NCBI GenBank assembly: GCA_014360905.1
Contig: JACIWW010000014.1
Span: forward strand, 1 to 64,000
Source: Chloroflexota bacterium
GTDB taxonomy: Bacteria; Chloroflexota; Anaerolineae; UBA2200
Direction of reading: 5' to 3'
Length of the DNA: 64,000 nt
Part shown: positions 30,086 to 39,302 of the stretch, one piece after another
Numbering within the stretch: position 1 is the stretch's first letter
Layout of the letters: each line of letters starts with the position of its first letter
Program-made: the position numbers and the translations under genes
Notes under the pieces: model-generated
Databases searched by the model: none
Told to the model about the DNA's origin: nothing
Seen by the model: the letters and a program-made list of their open reading frames with translations, nothing else

Positions 30086-30856
30086 GTGGCTATCATCATC
30101 AAGACCCGCGAAGAAATTGCGGTGATGCGCGAGGCAGGGCGGATTACAGCCAAGGCACTGGAAGCGATGTGCAAAGCAGTGCGGCCGGGCATTACCACGG
30201 CTGAACTAGATGCCATTGCCAGGGACATTTTTCGTGCACATCATGCGATTCCTGCATTTTTGGGTTACCCCAATCCCAATTATGCCAATCGCCCCTATCC
30301 GGCTGTTATCACGGCCAGCATCAACGATGAATTGGTGCATGGCATCCCTGGCCGGCGGGTGTTGAAGGAAGGTGACATCATCAGCCTGGATTGTGGCTGC
30401 ATCTACAATGGCTTTGTGGGAGACGCGGCGGTAACTGTGGGCGTGGGATGCATTTCTGCCGAAGCAGCGCGTTTACTCCGTGTCACGGAAGAGGCACTGT
30501 ACAAAGCCATTGAGACCTCGCGAGTGGGCAAGCGCCTGGGGGATGTATCCGCAGCGATCCAGGAACATGCCGAGCGCCATGGCTACAACGTGGTGCGCGA
30601 GTACACGGGTCATGGTGTGGGACGTGAGATGCACGAAGATCCGCAAATTCCCAACTGGGGCAAGCCAGGTAGCGGTATCCCACTGCGTGCCGGCATGACC
30701 TATGCACTCGAACCAATGATCATCGCCGGACAACCTGAAGTTTACGTCAAAGGCGACGCGTGGACCGTAGCCACTAAGGATCATAGCCTCTGCGCTCACT
30801 TCGAGCACACTATCGCTGTCACAGATGGAGATCCAGAAATATTGACCCTGCCCTAG
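30086..30856 (+). CDS. map: Methionine aminopeptidase, type I
   Basis: The 256-residue enzyme removes the initiator methionine from new proteins. The five metal ligands are in place: Asp in SLDCGCIYNG near residue 97, Asp in VGDAAV near 108, His in TGHGVGREMHEDP near 171, Glu in ALEPM near 204 and Glu in FEHTIAVT near 235. The start is a GTG preceded by GGGAG. The gene follows enolase, separated by the palindromic element. It converges on the activase gene; the 100-base gap has a short T-run near 30930 but no good terminator stem. It is not next to ribosomal-protein genes, its common place in bacteria. Confidence 0.95.
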   Translation: MAIIIKTREEIAVMREAGRITAKALEAMCKAVRPGITTAELDAIARDIFRAHHAIPAFLGYPNPNYANRPYPAVITASINDELVHGIPGRRVLKEGDIISLDCGCIYNGFVGDAAVTVGVGCISAEAARLLRVTEEALYKAIETSRVGKRLGDVSAAIQEHAERHGYNVVREYTGHGVGREMHEDPQIPNWGKPGSGIPLRAGMTYALEPMIIAGQPEVYVKGDAWTVATKDHSLCAHFEHTIAVTDGDPEILTLP

Positions 30857-30958
30857 CAGGAATTATGAACCTGACAGCGGTCGTCGTCGGCTCTCCTCGT
30901 GCTTAGCAATGTAGCCTGTGCCGCTCCCAGATTTTTATTACTTCTATGCTTGCTTCTC

Positions 30959-31747
30959 TCACCGCCTTGCCTTGTGCCATGCATAAAGTGCTGCTCCCAG
31001 AGCACCCACTGTCTGCGGATCGGAGGGCACACTGATAGAGTAGGCAGATTGCCTGGCCAACGCCGTTACTACCCCAACGTTGAGTGCTACTCCTCCAGTA
31101 AGCATGACTTCCGCTTCGAGGCCAACCCGTACTGCTAATCCCAGCACCCGGCTGGCAATCGCTTGATGCAATCCTGCCGCGACGTCCTGTTTGGCTGCCC
31201 CACGCGCTATATGGGAAATCGCCTCTGATTCAGCGAAGACCGTACAAGTGCTACTAATGACTAACGGATGCTCGGATTGAAGTGCAAAGGATCCAAACTG
31301 CTCGATGGGCACATCCAAGGCTGCTGCCATCACTTCCAAGAAACGGCCGGTGCCTGCCGCACATTTGTCATTCATAGCAAAATCAACCACTCTCCCTTGC
31401 GCATCCAAGCGGATTGCTTTGCTATCCTGTCCTCCAATGTCAATCACCGTGCGCACAGCAGGGCACAAGTGAAAAGCCCCCCGAGCATGACATGAAATCT
31501 CAGAGACCTCTTCATCTGCTGCCGTAAAGCGCACGCGTCCATAGCCAGTGACCACGGTATAGGCGATCTCAGCGAGCGTCAGACTATGTTCGGTCAACAA
31601 TCGTGCGACCAGCGCTTCAGCCGCTTCCTGGCCACCGTAGCCAGCGGGCATTATTCTCTTCGCCAGCACATGTTGGTCAGCGTCAAGCAGCACAGCCTTG
31701 ACCGTAAGCGATCCAATATCCACACCTAAAAAACATGGTCTGGTCAT
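30959..31747 (-). CDS. 2-Hydroxyacyl-CoA dehydratase activase (BadF/BadG/HgdC family)
   Basis: The 262-residue ATPase has the sugar-kinase/actin-like fold: phosphate loop GVDIGSLTVKAVLLD near residue 8 and VIDIGGQDSKAI near 100. Two cysteines, in NDKCAAGTG near 126 and SSTCTVFAESE near 165, match those that hold the [4Fe-4S] cluster between the subunits of the homodimer. It should use ATP hydrolysis to drive single low-potential electrons into the dehydratase. The ATG at 31747 overlaps the stop of the preceding dehydratase-subunit gene (ATGA), so the two are coupled. A longer frame from 31825 lies inside that gene and is rejected. Confidence 0.9.
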   Translation of the reverse strand: MTRPCFLGVDIGSLTVKAVLLDADQHVLAKRIMPAGYGGQEAAEALVARLLTEHSLTLAEIAYTVVTGYGRVRFTAADEEVSEISCHARGAFHLCPAVRTVIDIGGQDSKAIRLDAQGRVVDFAMNDKCAAGTGRFLEVMAAALDVPIEQFGSFALQSEHPLVISSTCTVFAESEAISHIARGAAKQDVAAGLHQAIASRVLGLAVRVGLEAEVMLTGGVALNVGVVTALARQSAYSISVPSDPQTVGALGAALYAWHKARR

Positions 31748-32961
31748 TTTCTCTCTGCTAAAGTTTCCATGAAAGCCTGAATTCTTGTCCTCACCGCTTC
31801 GGCGGCAAAAGCCCGCGTATCGCACATATCAGATTCGATGATCAAGCCTGGCGTGCCAGTGCGTGCGGTAACAAGGCGCTTGATAGCGTACTGTCCCAGG
31901 GAATATGGTTTGCAACTGCGATTGCAGTGCATCACAAACCCATCTACGTTGTACTCTTGAATCAACTGCTCCATCAATCGGCTCCGATACTCCAGGCTTT
32001 GATTGAGGAACACAGTAGCATAGGCTATGGCAATGCCTTCCATTATTCCCATTGTTTCTTCAGGAATTGTCTGTGACCAACCACCCGTGTATGTGTCCAC
32101 CACAAAGCATGCACCGTGATCAACGAAGTAGTTATAAAAGCGATAGAGGTGATGCCAGACAGCAATATTATCCCAAAGCAGTCGATACTTCTCCTCTGGA
32201 ATAGCTCCTACACCGTTCTTCACGCGCATCTCTACCTCAGCCTTGAGATGACGGTAAAAGCGCACTGCTTCTTCGGTACCCCGCAAGACAACAATCGGAG
32301 CCATGTTCACAAATAAATCAGGCGCATTCAGTGGCGAAGGCCGTGCTTTGCACAAAGTACGTATCTCGCTCCATAGCCGCACTGTTTCGTTCGCCAAGCG
32401 GGCAGTCCTCTCCAAACGCTGGTTGCCCAATCGGCGTCTGGTCGTCCTCTCCACAAAGCGGATCATCTCTTCCAGTTGAGTAACTATATAGGACAGCATC
32501 TGTGGCTCAAAACCATCGTGGATAAAAGGGGTGTCGAGGATAAAAAGCGGCACCTGGTAATGCGCGGAAACTGCTTCATACCACTTGATTACAGTGCCAC
32601 AGATATTGTTGCAGGCAATGAGCAAATCCGGCCGTGGCAGTCCTCCCATCGGCGCGCGTTCGCTTTGAAACATAGAGCCTAAACTGGTGCGCGCATAAGA
32701 GCAGAGATCAGGCGAGTATCCTTGCGCCTCCGCTGCTTCACACAGAGGAACCGCTTCCCGGCGTGCACCGCAAAGAGCGCCATAGTTCTCCGGATACGCC
32801 ACCATCACGCCCATAGCGCGCAAGATCTCCACTGGCGCACCACTTGTCACCCAGGCCAAGGGCCTGCCCAGCCGCGGGAGACGCATCCTAGTATAGTGCC
32901 ACTGCATAAGGCGCTGTAGCTCCGCCGCTGTCTTCAGTTTCTTGTACCTTTTCTCAGCCAT
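31744..32961 (-). CDS. 2-Hydroxyacyl-CoA dehydratase-like subunit (HgdB/BcrB family)
   Basis: The 405-residue protein belongs to the HGD-D family, which includes 2-hydroxyglutaryl-CoA and lactoyl-CoA dehydratase subunits and benzoyl-CoA reductase B/C. Family traits are PENYGALCGARR near residue 57, DLCSYARTSLG near 85, an ICGTV segment near 120 and the C-terminal MHCNRSCKPYSLGQ near 345, whose cysteines are candidates for the [4Fe-4S] cluster. Its partner lies immediately upstream and its activase immediately downstream. The substrate is unknown. Since only one activase-type subunit is present, a dehydratase is more likely than a four-subunit benzoyl-CoA reductase. Confidence 0.85.
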   Translation of the reverse strand: MAEKRYKKLKTAAELQRLMQWHYTRMRLPRLGRPLAWVTSGAPVEILRAMGVMVAYPENYGALCGARREAVPLCEAAEAQGYSPDLCSYARTSLGSMFQSERAPMGGLPRPDLLIACNNICGTVIKWYEAVSAHYQVPLFILDTPFIHDGFEPQMLSYIVTQLEEMIRFVERTTRRRLGNQRLERTARLANETVRLWSEIRTLCKARPSPLNAPDLFVNMAPIVVLRGTEEAVRFYRHLKAEVEMRVKNGVGAIPEEKYRLLWDNIAVWHHLYRFYNYFVDHGACFVVDTYTGGWSQTIPEETMGIMEGIAIAYATVFLNQSLEYRSRLMEQLIQEYNVDGFVMHCNRSCKPYSLGQYAIKRLVTARTGTPGLIIESDMCDTRAFAAEAVRTRIQAFMETLAERK

Positions 32962-32993
32962 TCCCCGACCTTGTCACGAAGAACTAGTCGTTC

Positions 32994-34142
32994 TTAGGCA
33001 CTGCGCAACATTTCGATGAATGCTTGGATGCGGGTGCGCAACTGACCACTGGGCATAGTGAGGTCGGTTTCAATCAGCAAATGCGGCACTCCGGCACCTG
33101 TGAGCGCTTTGGAGAGCAATACGTAGTCGAAAGCATGGGGTTCGCAGAATTTGGGCAACGCAAGGATTACGCCCTGGGCTCCTGTACTGTGCACTAAGTC
33201 TAGTAGACGTCTGGCACGGGAATTTGTGTCATCGTGCTTGGCCGGGCAGGGCACACGCCGTAAATAACGCTCCGTCAGCGATTCAAATGGCTCTTTCGCT
33301 TCGTCAACCAGCACATCAAAATAACGGCTGCCAGTGCACAAATCGTCCCATACCAACTGCCCGCCCAGTTCGTCGATCAACTGGGGAACGGTGGGGTCAT
33401 CGAGGATAGCGCCAACCAGAATCACCGTCGGCCTCTTAGGGCTGGCGCCCTTCTCTTCCCTTACTCCCCTCAAAAACGAGTGCAACAAGATATTGTACTC
33501 CTCCACAGGCATTACCATACCTGCTAGGGTGAGAGACCAAAATTGATCCACTGTGAAAGCCCACCGCTGTTGATAGAGCGCGGCCATAAGGCGGCGCTGC
33601 TCATTATACAAGGCAATACTGTCGCGCAGTGCATTTTCTGTTATTGGTGAACCACATTCTGACCCCAAAACAGCTGCCAAACGGTGCAGTTCTTTTAGCC
33701 AATAGTCCCGTGCACCAGGGTTGCTCAGCACAGTGGGCAAAGAGAAATGGATTACCTTGAACCGTGGACTTGCCATGCGCCAGATGTCGGTGACACATTG
33801 CATCGTGTCGCAAGTGTGCACCAATAAAAGCCCAAAGAGGCAATCAAGTTCTCCACTTAGCAACCGCTCCGTTACCATCCGAACTAGTGCGCAGGAAAAG
33901 GATGGCAGGTGCGCATTGGCTAGCGCCACTGGCCCAGACCCCTGCAGCAAACGCACTGGCACAAACCCCGCCGCATGCAACAGCTCAACTGGAGCATAGG
34001 TGCACAAGTAACCAAAAGCTCGCTTGGTAGGATAACGCACCTGCCACTCCTTACACGGGTGCATCAAGAAGTTCACCAAATCCCAGTCGACTTGGTTACT
34101 CAGCGAGGGTTCCACCAAATGAATGCACACATCCTGAGCCAT
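32994..34142 (-). CDS. 2-Hydroxyacyl-CoA dehydratase-like subunit, second (HGD-D family)
   Basis: The 382-residue protein is the likely partner of the neighbouring HgdB-like subunit. It shows GYLCTYAPVELLHAAG near residue 45, SFSCALVRMV near 80, the VHTCDTM motif near 107 and the C-terminal LPKFCEPHAFDYV near 325. This pattern of cysteines is characteristic of the dehydratase/benzoyl-CoA reductase subunits. The closing segment (ETDLTMPSGQLRTRIQAFIE) strongly resembles that of the first subunit, consistent with paralogous halves of a heterodimer. Only 32 bases separate the two genes. It lies 17 bases after the DUF362 gene on the same strand. Confidence 0.82.
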   Translation of the reverse strand: MAQDVCIHLVEPSLSNQVDWDLVNFLMHPCKEWQVRYPTKRAFGYLCTYAPVELLHAAGFVPVRLLQGSGPVALANAHLPSFSCALVRMVTERLLSGELDCLFGLLLVHTCDTMQCVTDIWRMASPRFKVIHFSLPTVLSNPGARDYWLKELHRLAAVLGSECGSPITENALRDSIALYNEQRRLMAALYQQRWAFTVDQFWSLTLAGMVMPVEEYNILLHSFLRGVREEKGASPKRPTVILVGAILDDPTVPQLIDELGGQLVWDDLCTGSRYFDVLVDEAKEPFESLTERYLRRVPCPAKHDDTNSRARRLLDLVHSTGAQGVILALPKFCEPHAFDYVLLSKALTGAGVPHLLIETDLTMPSGQLRTRIQAFIEMLRSA

Positions 34143-34159
34143 AAGGCATCATCCATATT

Positions 34160-35239
34160 CTAGAGCAGCTTGAGCACATCTTCCACAGTAGGCGGACAGC
34201 CACATGCCAAAGGTAACCCATGCTCCTCGGCAAACTGGCGCGCACAATCGCCCATGCAAATGACCTTGCCGTGCCCTGACGGCAACTGGCTGGCGTGACC
34301 CATCACAATATCCAAACGTCGCCACACCCCACGGTATAAGAACTTGATCCGACGCCAACGGCTGCTCTTCATTGCCTTGAAGGCATAATACAATACCCAA
34401 TTGCAGCCACTGCACGAGTCGTTGATATGCTCGTAAACATTTTTGTATACGAAATAGCCCTTATAATCAAAGGCAAAAGTCCTCTGGGCTTCTGCAATGC
34501 TCACACCCACCGTTTCCACTGTCGGAAGAAATGGGACGTGTGGCGCATGTTCCGGAGGAAAGCCCATCAATTGCCGGCAGACATTGTCCACCTCAATGAG
34601 ATCCGTACCGGCTACCAGCACGTTCATTGCCACTGGTCGTCCGTACCGCCATGGCCCATTGCCCTCTAGGGCTACAATGCCATCCACAATCGTCAGCGCA
34701 GGTTGCGCGATATCCGCTAAAGCCCGAATGCATGCGTTTAGGCCAAGGCGGTGGAAGCGGCGCTTGTCGGCAGAAGTAAGCAAGCCCTTCTGGTTCTTCA
34801 TGCCCAATGTCACACCAGTCTGGACGTGCGTCTTCATCTTGGCAATATTGATGTACTCGTGAGTCAGCAAGTAGTTTGGCAATTTGAGCAGGCCATGAGG
34901 CCAAGGGATACTAAATCGCTCTGCGTGTTCCAGATTGACCAGCGTAGCTCCATAGCGCTCAGCTACGGATGCGTATCCATTCTTGCGCAAAGCAATCTCG
35001 GCATCGCGACCGACAATACCTCCTTCGCCAATGACCACGGGTCTACCTGGAAACAACTTCAAGAAAGCATCAACGACAGCGGGATCGGTGTACAACCCTT
35101 GTCCTGGCGACCCTGAATCAGGAACGTTGGGTTTGATAAATAATGCCTCGCGTTGAGGGCGGTAGCCAATTAAGCGAAGCAATTCAGCCATGCTCTGGTC
35201 TATGTCGTTTAGCGTGGCCCGCACAATCCCAACAGTCAT
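34160..35239 (-). CDS. DUF362-domain protein
   Basis: The 359-residue protein has the DUF362 core (FIKPNV near residue 35, INIAKMKTH and GVTLGMKNQKG near 135-150, and an ADIAQPALTIVDGI segment near 170). A cysteine-rich C-terminal region follows, with CSGC, CMGDC and CGC clusters (residues about 285-350). DUF362 proteins are often fused to or associated with ferredoxin domains; their reaction is not established. The clustered cysteines suggest an iron-sulfur centre. Its ATG overlaps the stop of the MBL hydrolase gene, and it sits directly upstream of the dehydratase genes. A role in electron supply or cofactor handling for the dehydratase is a guess from context. Confidence 0.8.
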   Translation of the reverse strand: MTVGIVRATLNDIDQSMAELLRLIGYRPQREALFIKPNVPDSGSPGQGLYTDPAVVDAFLKLFPGRPVVIGEGGIVGRDAEIALRKNGYASVAERYGATLVNLEHAERFSIPWPHGLLKLPNYLLTHEYINIAKMKTHVQTGVTLGMKNQKGLLTSADKRRFHRLGLNACIRALADIAQPALTIVDGIVALEGNGPWRYGRPVAMNVLVAGTDLIEVDNVCRQLMGFPPEHAPHVPFLPTVETVGVSIAEAQRTFAFDYKGYFVYKNVYEHINDSCSGCNWVLYYAFKAMKSSRWRRIKFLYRGVWRRLDIVMGHASQLPSGHGKVICMGDCARQFAEEHGLPLACGCPPTVEDVLKLL

Positions 35240-36072
35240 ATGCCCCTGCTTCCCTTTGCTGAGGACCCACGCAGATAGGCTTGGATGAGATACGACCTGC
35301 GGAAATGCCCCTGCGTGAGGTACGTGATGCTTGGCATACCTCCCAGCAAGCGTCTCTGGATCTCCTGGACGCTATACCCTTGCCGGTATAGTGCTTGCAC
35401 TTTTGCCCCCAATTCCTCCAAATAGGTGATTTTCTGCTGGATCTCAGCAACAGGATTATTCACTCGGACTGAGCCGCTCCCCGGGAACAGCGCGGTCAAT
35501 TCCAACGCTGCAAGCCTTTTGAGCGAAGCAATCACTTCATAGATATCATAGTCAGGCCTGGCAGCACGATCTCGGCCACCAATATACGCATCGCCGGTAA
35601 AGAGCCACCCCAAATTGGGTTCATAGAGGCAGACATGGTCCGGGCTGTGCCCTGGTGTGTGAAGCACTTGAAAACGGCAATGCGCTGTCTCCACCCATTC
35701 GCCCAGAGGCTGGCCCTGAGAGGGTTGCGGCCTTCCCCAGAAAAATCGGCGATAGGGTTGTAGATATTGTAACTTGGGATTGGCCAAAATGGGCAAAGTC
35801 AAGGGATGCGCCAAGACAGGAATGCCATAGGCCTGCTGTAACAGCCCATTGCCCCCGATATGATCCTCATGGCAATGGGTATTGACAATTTGCTCCACAG
35901 CAAGACCCCGTGTGGATAGAGCGTCCAGCAATTCTCGGGCAGTATAGGCGCAGGTAGTATCAACTAGCAGACCGTCTATCCAGTAAGCTGCCGTGTGATA
36001 AAAAGCGTGCCCTAAGACGCTGCGAGCGGCGCGAAATAAAACCACCGGGGCATATTCCCTCACCTCAAGCAT
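35236..36072 (-). CDS. Metallo-beta-lactamase-fold hydrolase
   Basis: The 278-residue protein keeps the complete zinc motif NTHCHEDHIGGN near residue 64, HTPGHSPDHV near 137 and FTGDAYIGG near 158. It is therefore expected to be an active binuclear metal hydrolase, in contrast to the degenerate paralogue at 18279. The C-terminal 70 residues form a helical extension (LEELGAKVQALYRQGYSVQE and following). Thioester or lactone hydrolysis would fit its place between an acyl-CoA thioesterase gene and a dehydratase module, but the substrate is unknown. It is coupled to the DUF362 gene by a four-base overlap. Confidence 0.82.
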   Translation of the reverse strand: MLEVREYAPVVLFRAARSVLGHAFYHTAAYWIDGLLVDTTCAYTARELLDALSTRGLAVEQIVNTHCHEDHIGGNGLLQQAYGIPVLAHPLTLPILANPKLQYLQPYRRFFWGRPQPSQGQPLGEWVETAHCRFQVLHTPGHSPDHVCLYEPNLGWLFTGDAYIGGRDRAARPDYDIYEVIASLKRLAALELTALFPGSGSVRVNNPVAEIQQKITYLEELGAKVQALYRQGYSVQEIQRRLLGGMPSITYLTQGHFRRSYLIQAYLRGSSAKGSRGI

Positions 36073-36098
36073 GGAGCGCCTCCTATGCAGCCATCATG

Positions 36099-36533
36099 TC
36101 ATTGTTCATCTTGTCGACCTAATGCAGCGCATAGGGCTTCGCGTACTTCGAGTGGCAACCGAATCGGTCTCAGATCGCGCAGCTCAACCAGTACTTGCAC
36201 CGTGCGCCCATTGGCTAGCAACCGTCCATCTTCAGCGTTCGCAATCTCATATGCCAGTGCGAAACTGGAGCGACGCACTTCTTCTACCCAAGTGTGGATA
36301 ATCAAGCGGTCGTCAAAATATGCCGGGGCATGGTAACGACAGGATGCCTCCACAATGACAAGACCTAGTCCGCTTTGCTGCCAGATGCGGCGATCCAGAC
36401 CCAAGGCTCGTAAGTAGTTAACGCGTCCTACTTCCATGTAAATAAAGTAGTTGGCGTAGTAAACCACGCCTTCTGCATCCGTTTCAGCATAGCGCACGCG
36501 GACTTCGGATTCGACAATGCGCGGCTTTGTCAC
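36099..36533 (-). CDS. Acyl-CoA thioesterase, 4HBT/YbgC family
   Basis: The 144-residue hotdog-fold enzyme should hydrolyse an acyl-CoA to acid and CoA. The family motif with the catalytic Asp is YAETDAEGVVYYANYF near residue 15, and the following MEVGRVNYLRALG helix is typical of the 4-hydroxybenzoyl-CoA thioesterase/YbgC group. The GTG start has AGGAAG about eight bases upstream. In this operon-like block it may remove dead-end acyl-CoAs or set the acid product free. Chain-length preference cannot be read from sequence. Confidence 0.85.
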   Translation of the reverse strand: MTKPRIVESEVRVRYAETDAEGVVYYANYFIYMEVGRVNYLRALGLDRRIWQQSGLGLVIVEASCRYHAPAYFDDRLIIHTWVEEVRRSSFALAYEIANAEDGRLLANGRTVQVLVELRDLRPIRLPLEVREALCAALGRQDEQ

Positions 36534-36571
36534 AGTTTATCTTCCTAGCACTCCTTTAGCTTCATCTTGCA

Positions 36572-36632
36572 AATAGCAGGGCAAGTTCCTTGCGAAACAC
36601 TCTCATCTTCATGAGGGACATGCCCTGCTATT
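36572..36632. repeat. Large palindromic element between etfA and the thioesterase gene
   Basis: AATAGCAGGGCA (36572-36583) and TGCCCTGCTATT (36621-36632) form a perfect 12-bp stem. Inside, CTCAT-CTTC-ATGAG forms a second small stem, so the RNA would fold as a branched hairpin. There is no U-run beside it. Confidence 0.65.
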
Positions 36633-36730
36633 CGGCTGCTTTTACACGTTTGGGGAGAAAGCCCTTTTCTCACTCACGCTCTTATCCCTCCCCTCTGCAT
36701 ACAAGTGAGAGGGACGCAAAGAACGTTTTT

Positions 36731-37933
36731 CTATATCTTGCTTCCAGCTCCCACGGCTTTCAGTTGCTTGATGATTTCTGGGATCACCTTGTACAGATCG
36801 CCCACAATGCCCACGTCAGCGATCTGGAAAATTGGGGCGGCGGGGTCCTTGTTGATGGCGACAATAAACTTGGACTCCTTCATCCCCGCCTGGTGCTGTA
36901 TTGCTCCGGAGATACCACAAGCTATATAGAGATCAGGGTGTACGGTTTTCCCTGTCTGTCCCACCTGATGATCGTGGTCAATCCAGCCAGCATCTACGGC
37001 AGCGCGTGAAGCACCGACCTCTCCGCCTAGAGCTTCAGCCAACTCCTCGATGAGTTTGAAACCTTCAGGACCTCCCAAACCACGTCCACCGGACACGATG
37101 ATCTTGGCGTCCTCCAGGTTGACGCGGCGTCGTGCCTCCTTAACCACCCGCAGGATGTTGATGTTTAAATCTTCCTCGCCGATGTTCACTGGGAAACGCT
37201 CGATCTCACCCTGTCGCGATGGATCAGGCTGTGGCGCACGCATAACGCCCGGACGCACAGTGGCCATCTGGGGCCTATGGCGTGGACAAACAATGGTCGC
37301 CATGATATTGCCACCGAAAGCAGGGCGAGTCTGCAGGAGGAGACGCTCGCTTTCGTCAATATCCAGCCCCGTGCAATCAGCGGTCAAACCAGTGTAAATG
37401 CGCTGTGAGATACGCGGTGCTAGATCCCGGCCAACCGTCGTCGCACCGAAGAGCACGATCTCAGGCTTCTTGCTCTGGATCAAATCCGCCAGCACCTTGG
37501 CATAGGCATCCGTACGATAGTGCTCCAACAGAGGGTCGTCAGCTAGATAGACTGTGTCCGCACCATCGGCTATGAGTTCCTGTGCCAGATGCTCCACGTT
37601 ATAGCCAAGCAGAACCGCTTCCGCTTTAGCCCCCAGCGTATCTGCTAACTCACGCGCCTTGCCCATCAACTGGTGCGCTACTTTGGTCAGCACGCCTTCC
37701 CGCTGCTCGGCAAATACCCACACGTTGCGATATTCTTGAACCCTAACCTCGCCAGCTACTCGTACGCCGATGAACAGCGCTCCTTCGGGGCACTGGTCCA
37801 CGCACGCACCACAATCCACACAACTCTCGTAGACCTTGGCTTTCCCGTTTACCACTTCTATCGCCCCAAAGGGACAGGCAAAGACGCAGTTACCGCACCC
37901 TGTACACTTTTCTAGATCTACTTTTAACTCCAT
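36731..37933 (-). CDS. etfA: Electron-transfer flavoprotein alpha subunit with N-terminal 2[4Fe-4S] ferredoxin
   Basis: The 400-residue subunit starts with a bacterial ferredoxin domain carrying two CxxCxxCxxxCP motifs (residues 10-21 and 38-49). The EtfA domains follow, including the FAD-binding end SRAAVDAGWIDHDHQVGQTG near 315 and IACGISGAIQHQAGM near 345. Ferredoxin-fused EtfA proteins are known from anaerobes such as the caffeyl-CoA reductase complex of Acetobacterium, where ETF takes part in flavin-based electron bifurcation. GGAGG before the ATG supports the start. The beta subunit lies four genes upstream, which is unusual because etfB and etfA are normally adjacent. Bifurcation itself is inferred. 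Confidence 0.92.
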   Translation of the reverse strand: MELKVDLEKCTGCGNCVFACPFGAIEVVNGKAKVYESCVDCGACVDQCPEGALFIGVRVAGEVRVQEYRNVWVFAEQREGVLTKVAHQLMGKARELADTLGAKAEAVLLGYNVEHLAQELIADGADTVYLADDPLLEHYRTDAYAKVLADLIQSKKPEIVLFGATTVGRDLAPRISQRIYTGLTADCTGLDIDESERLLLQTRPAFGGNIMATIVCPRHRPQMATVRPGVMRAPQPDPSRQGEIERFPVNIGEEDLNINILRVVKEARRRVNLEDAKIIVSGGRGLGGPEGFKLIEELAEALGGEVGASRAAVDAGWIDHDHQVGQTGKTVHPDLYIACGISGAIQHQAGMKESKFIVAINKDPAAPIFQIADVGIVGDLYKVIPEIIKQLKAVGAGSKI

Positions 37934-38060
37934 GTGTTGCCCTCCTTCAATAATGTAGATTGCTGTCAGCTACATCGTTCTCACGTATTCTTCGTACCTT
38001 TGAACTGAGCCAAACAAGGGATTCCCTTGCAGATGCGCGAAATGAGCCTGCGTTGTGCGC

Positions 38061-39302
38061 TTATGCCTTCGCACATAGGGCAAGTTGTCTCTCAATTGCT
38101 TTCCCTAACCTCTTAATACCCTCCTCAATCATCTCTGGGCTAGCGGTTGAAAAGGTCAAGCGCAGTGTGTTTTGCCCGCTCACTCCATCCGGATAGAAAG
38201 CAGTGCCTGGTATAAAAGCAACCTTCTCCTCCAGTGCAGCCTTTAATAACTCCATCGAATTCGTGCCTTCAGGCAGCATCACCCACAGGAAAAGACCCCC
38301 TTGAGGCCGAGTCCAACGCACACCAGGCGGGAAATACTTCTCCATAGCGGAAAGCATAACCGCACAGCGTTCTCTGTACAGATTCCGGATGTTTTTGACA
38401 TGCTGTCGCAAGAAGCCCCGTTGGCAGATGTCATTGGCGATCATCTGGTCAAAAATGCTGGTGTGCAAGTCGGCTGCCTGCTTGGCCTGCACCAGCCTGC
38501 CCAGTACTCTAGCTGGGGCCACAATCCATCCTAGACGGATGCCTGGCGCGAGGGTCTTGGAAAAAGTGCTCAAATAGATAGTGTTTTCCTTGTGCAGGAC
38601 GATGATGGGGGTGAGATCCTCCCCCTCGAAACGCAATTCGCCATAAGGGTCGTCCTCAACGATGAACACGCCATGCCGCGCAGCCAGTTCCACTAGTCTG
38701 TGCCGACGCTCCAAAGAGAGCGTCACGCCAGCCGGGTTGTGGAAATTAGGCAGCGAATAAATAAATTTGACTCGCTCCCGTTTCAGTATGTCTTCTATCA
38801 GATCAACCTGCGTCCCGTCATCATCCAATGGAACGGTTACGAAACGCGCCTCATATGAGCTCCAGGCTTGGATTGCCCCTAGATAGGTGGGACGGTCCGT
38901 GAGAATCGTATCGCCCGGATTGAGAAAGACCTTGCCAATCAGATCAAGGGCCTGCTGTGAGCCATTCACGATCAAAATGTTCTCTTCTTCAGCAGGGACG
39001 CCATACTTCTGCATCTTGGCTACCAGATACCTCTTCAGGGGAGGATACCCCTCCGTCACGCTGTACTGCAAGGCCTGTGCCCCTTCGTGTTCGAGGATAT
39101 AACGACAGGCCTCCTGAAATTCCCGGATGGGGAACAACTCTGGCGCCGGCATGCCTCCTCCAAGGGAAATGATCCCCGGTGTGGACATCAGTTTCAACGT
39201 CTCACGGATGATGGAACTGGTCATGCGCTCCGTGCGTTTAGCAAGGGCTCCTTCCCAATCTGTAGTCCATTTGCCATCCCAATTGACAACGCTGTCAGTC
39301 AT
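38061..39302 (-). CDS. PLP-dependent aminotransferase, class I/II (LysN/AraT-like)
   Basis: The 413-residue enzyme has the fold-type I layout of the 2-aminoadipate/broad-specificity aminotransferases: ISLGGGMPAPELFP near residue 45, NGSQQALDLIGK near 110, the LPNFHNPAGVT motif near 185, DDPYGELRF near 215 and the PLP lysine in STFSKTLAPGIRLGW near 250. It should transfer amino groups between 2-oxoglutarate and branched, aromatic or dicarboxylic amino acids. GGAGG fixes the ATG at 39302. In this block it could feed 2-oxo acids towards 2-hydroxyacyl-CoA dehydration, but no 2-hydroxyacid dehydrogenase or CoA-transferase is present to complete that route. Confidence 0.85.
   Translation of the reverse strand: MTDSVVNWDGKWTTDWEGALAKRTERMTSSIIRETLKLMSTPGIISLGGGMPAPELFPIREFQEACRYILEHEGAQALQYSVTEGYPPLKRYLVAKMQKYGVPAEEENILIVNGSQQALDLIGKVFLNPGDTILTDRPTYLGAIQAWSSYEARFVTVPLDDDGTQVDLIEDILKRERVKFIYSLPNFHNPAGVTLSLERRHRLVELAARHGVFIVEDDPYGELRFEGEDLTPIIVLHKENTIYLSTFSKTLAPGIRLGWIVAPARVLGRLVQAKQAADLHTSIFDQMIANDICQRGFLRQHVKNIRNLYRERCAVMLSAMEKYFPPGVRWTRPQGGLFLWVMLPEGTNSMELLKAALEEKVAFIPGTAFYPDGVSGQNTLRLTFSTASPEMIEEGIKRLGKAIERQLALCAKA

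Noticed and set aside
31744-34142. Benzoyl-CoA reductase (BcrB/BcrC) as identity of the dehydratase-like pair
   Set aside because: That enzyme needs two different ATPase subunits (BcrA and BcrD); only one activase gene is present.
38015-38029. CAAGGG-ATT-CCCTTG hairpin upstream of etfA as a terminator
   Set aside because: The stem is six pairs with a three-base loop and only three T follow.
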